From: Gracilibacteraceae bacterium
Lineage (GTDB): Bacteria > Bacillota > Desulfitobacteriia > Desulfitobacteriales > Syntrophobotulaceae
DNA: 31,620 nt
NCBI GenBank assembly: GCA_031255985.1
Contig: JAIRRL010000189.1
Location: forward strand, 1-31,620
Direction: 5' to 3'
Position numbers and translations under genes: made by a program. Positions 31,488 to 31,620 of the stretch are shown here, one piece after another (within the stretch, counting starts at the first letter, position 1; each line of letters opens with the position of its first letter). The notes below the pieces were generated by a model that ran no database searches, was not told where the DNA came from, and was given only the letters and a program-made list of their open reading frames with translations.

Positions 31488-31516
31488 GCAGTCTTTCCGC
31501 CGCGTGTTAATATAAT
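31488..31516 (+). promoter_or_regulatory. Activator-type promoter of the right-edge gene
   Basis: A perfect TATAAT (31511-31516) has no recognisable -35 at 17 bp spacing (GCAGTC at 31488-31493). The 11-bp repeat array ends at 31487, immediately before that hexamer, as expected for a promoter that needs an activator bound upstream. The leader to ATG 31570 would be about 47 nt. Confidence 0.5.
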
Positions 31517-31569
31517 ACCCTTTTTTCGCCGTACTTGCAAATCCGCCGCTTATTTTGCCGGAGGGCTAA

Positions 31570-31620
31570 ATGCTTTTTCATCTGTTGCGCCAAAACGACA
31601 GGGGGAAAACGGTTTACCGG
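31570..31620 (+). CDS. Start of an unidentified gene, cut off by window edge
   Basis: An ATG preceded by GGAGGG (31560-31565) opens a frame that stays open for 17 codons to the edge of the window (MLFHLLRQNDRGKTVYR). The ribosome site and the promoter upstream make it a likely real gene, divergent from the glycosyltransferase. Too little is visible to name a family. The divergent position and shared repeat array suggest a link to surface polysaccharide synthesis. Confidence 0.6.
   Translation, partial: MLFHLLRQNDRGKTVYR

Overview
The window reads as a chromosomal segment of a Firmicutes-type bacterium, most likely a diderm lineage such as the Negativicutes. Three things point to Firmicutes: the yggS-sepF-yggT-ileS order, a miaB-ricA-like pair, and a pyruvate kinase with the extra C-terminal PEP-utiliser domain. 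An RND efflux operon with a membrane-fusion protein fits an outer membrane but does not prove one, because RND pumps also occur in monoderm Firmicutes. There are no phage genes, insertion sequences or CRISPR arrays. Gene density is high, and many neighbours overlap by 4 nt.

Layout. Positions 1-4279 (minus strand) hold a cell-division and housekeeping block: yggS, sepF, a possible small ORF, yggT and ileS, with ileS running off the left edge. Positions 4472-5204 (minus) hold five tRNA genes: Gly, Glu, Gln and two Lys. Gly and Glu each have their own sigma-A-type promoter. Positions 5340-10701 (plus) encode a MATE exporter, GAPDH, pyruvate kinase, and an unusual fusion of a YcgR-type N-terminal domain to a FlhG/MinD ATPase. 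Positions 10766-16480 (plus) encode a LysM-G5-M23 peptidase, MiaB, a YlbF/YmcA (RicA-like) protein, PilT, a repeat-containing membrane protein and an isoprenylcysteine-methyltransferase-like protein.

Positions 16503-20407 (minus) form a coupled operon: a purH reduced to its IMP-cyclohydrolase half, then purD, then two receiver/HD-GYP regulators, one of which has lost conserved catalytic-domain residues. A divergent promoter region separates it from a plus-strand pair (20673-24222): a CARDB-like surface protein and a MacB/FtsX-type permease with no ATPase beside it. Positions 24261-29199 (minus) are an MFP-RND-TetR operon with a clear 20-bp TetR-type palindrome just downstream of its promoter. 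Positions 29424-31378 (minus) encode a GNAT acetyltransferase and a family-4 glycosyltransferase. At the right edge a plus-strand gene begins, preceded by seven 11-bp direct repeats.

The observations most worth following are the YcgR_N-FlhG fusion near pilT, the single-domain PurH coupled to cyclic-di-GMP-type regulators, the 11-bp repeat array abutting a promoter, and the CTG start of yggT overlapping a possible upstream small ORF.
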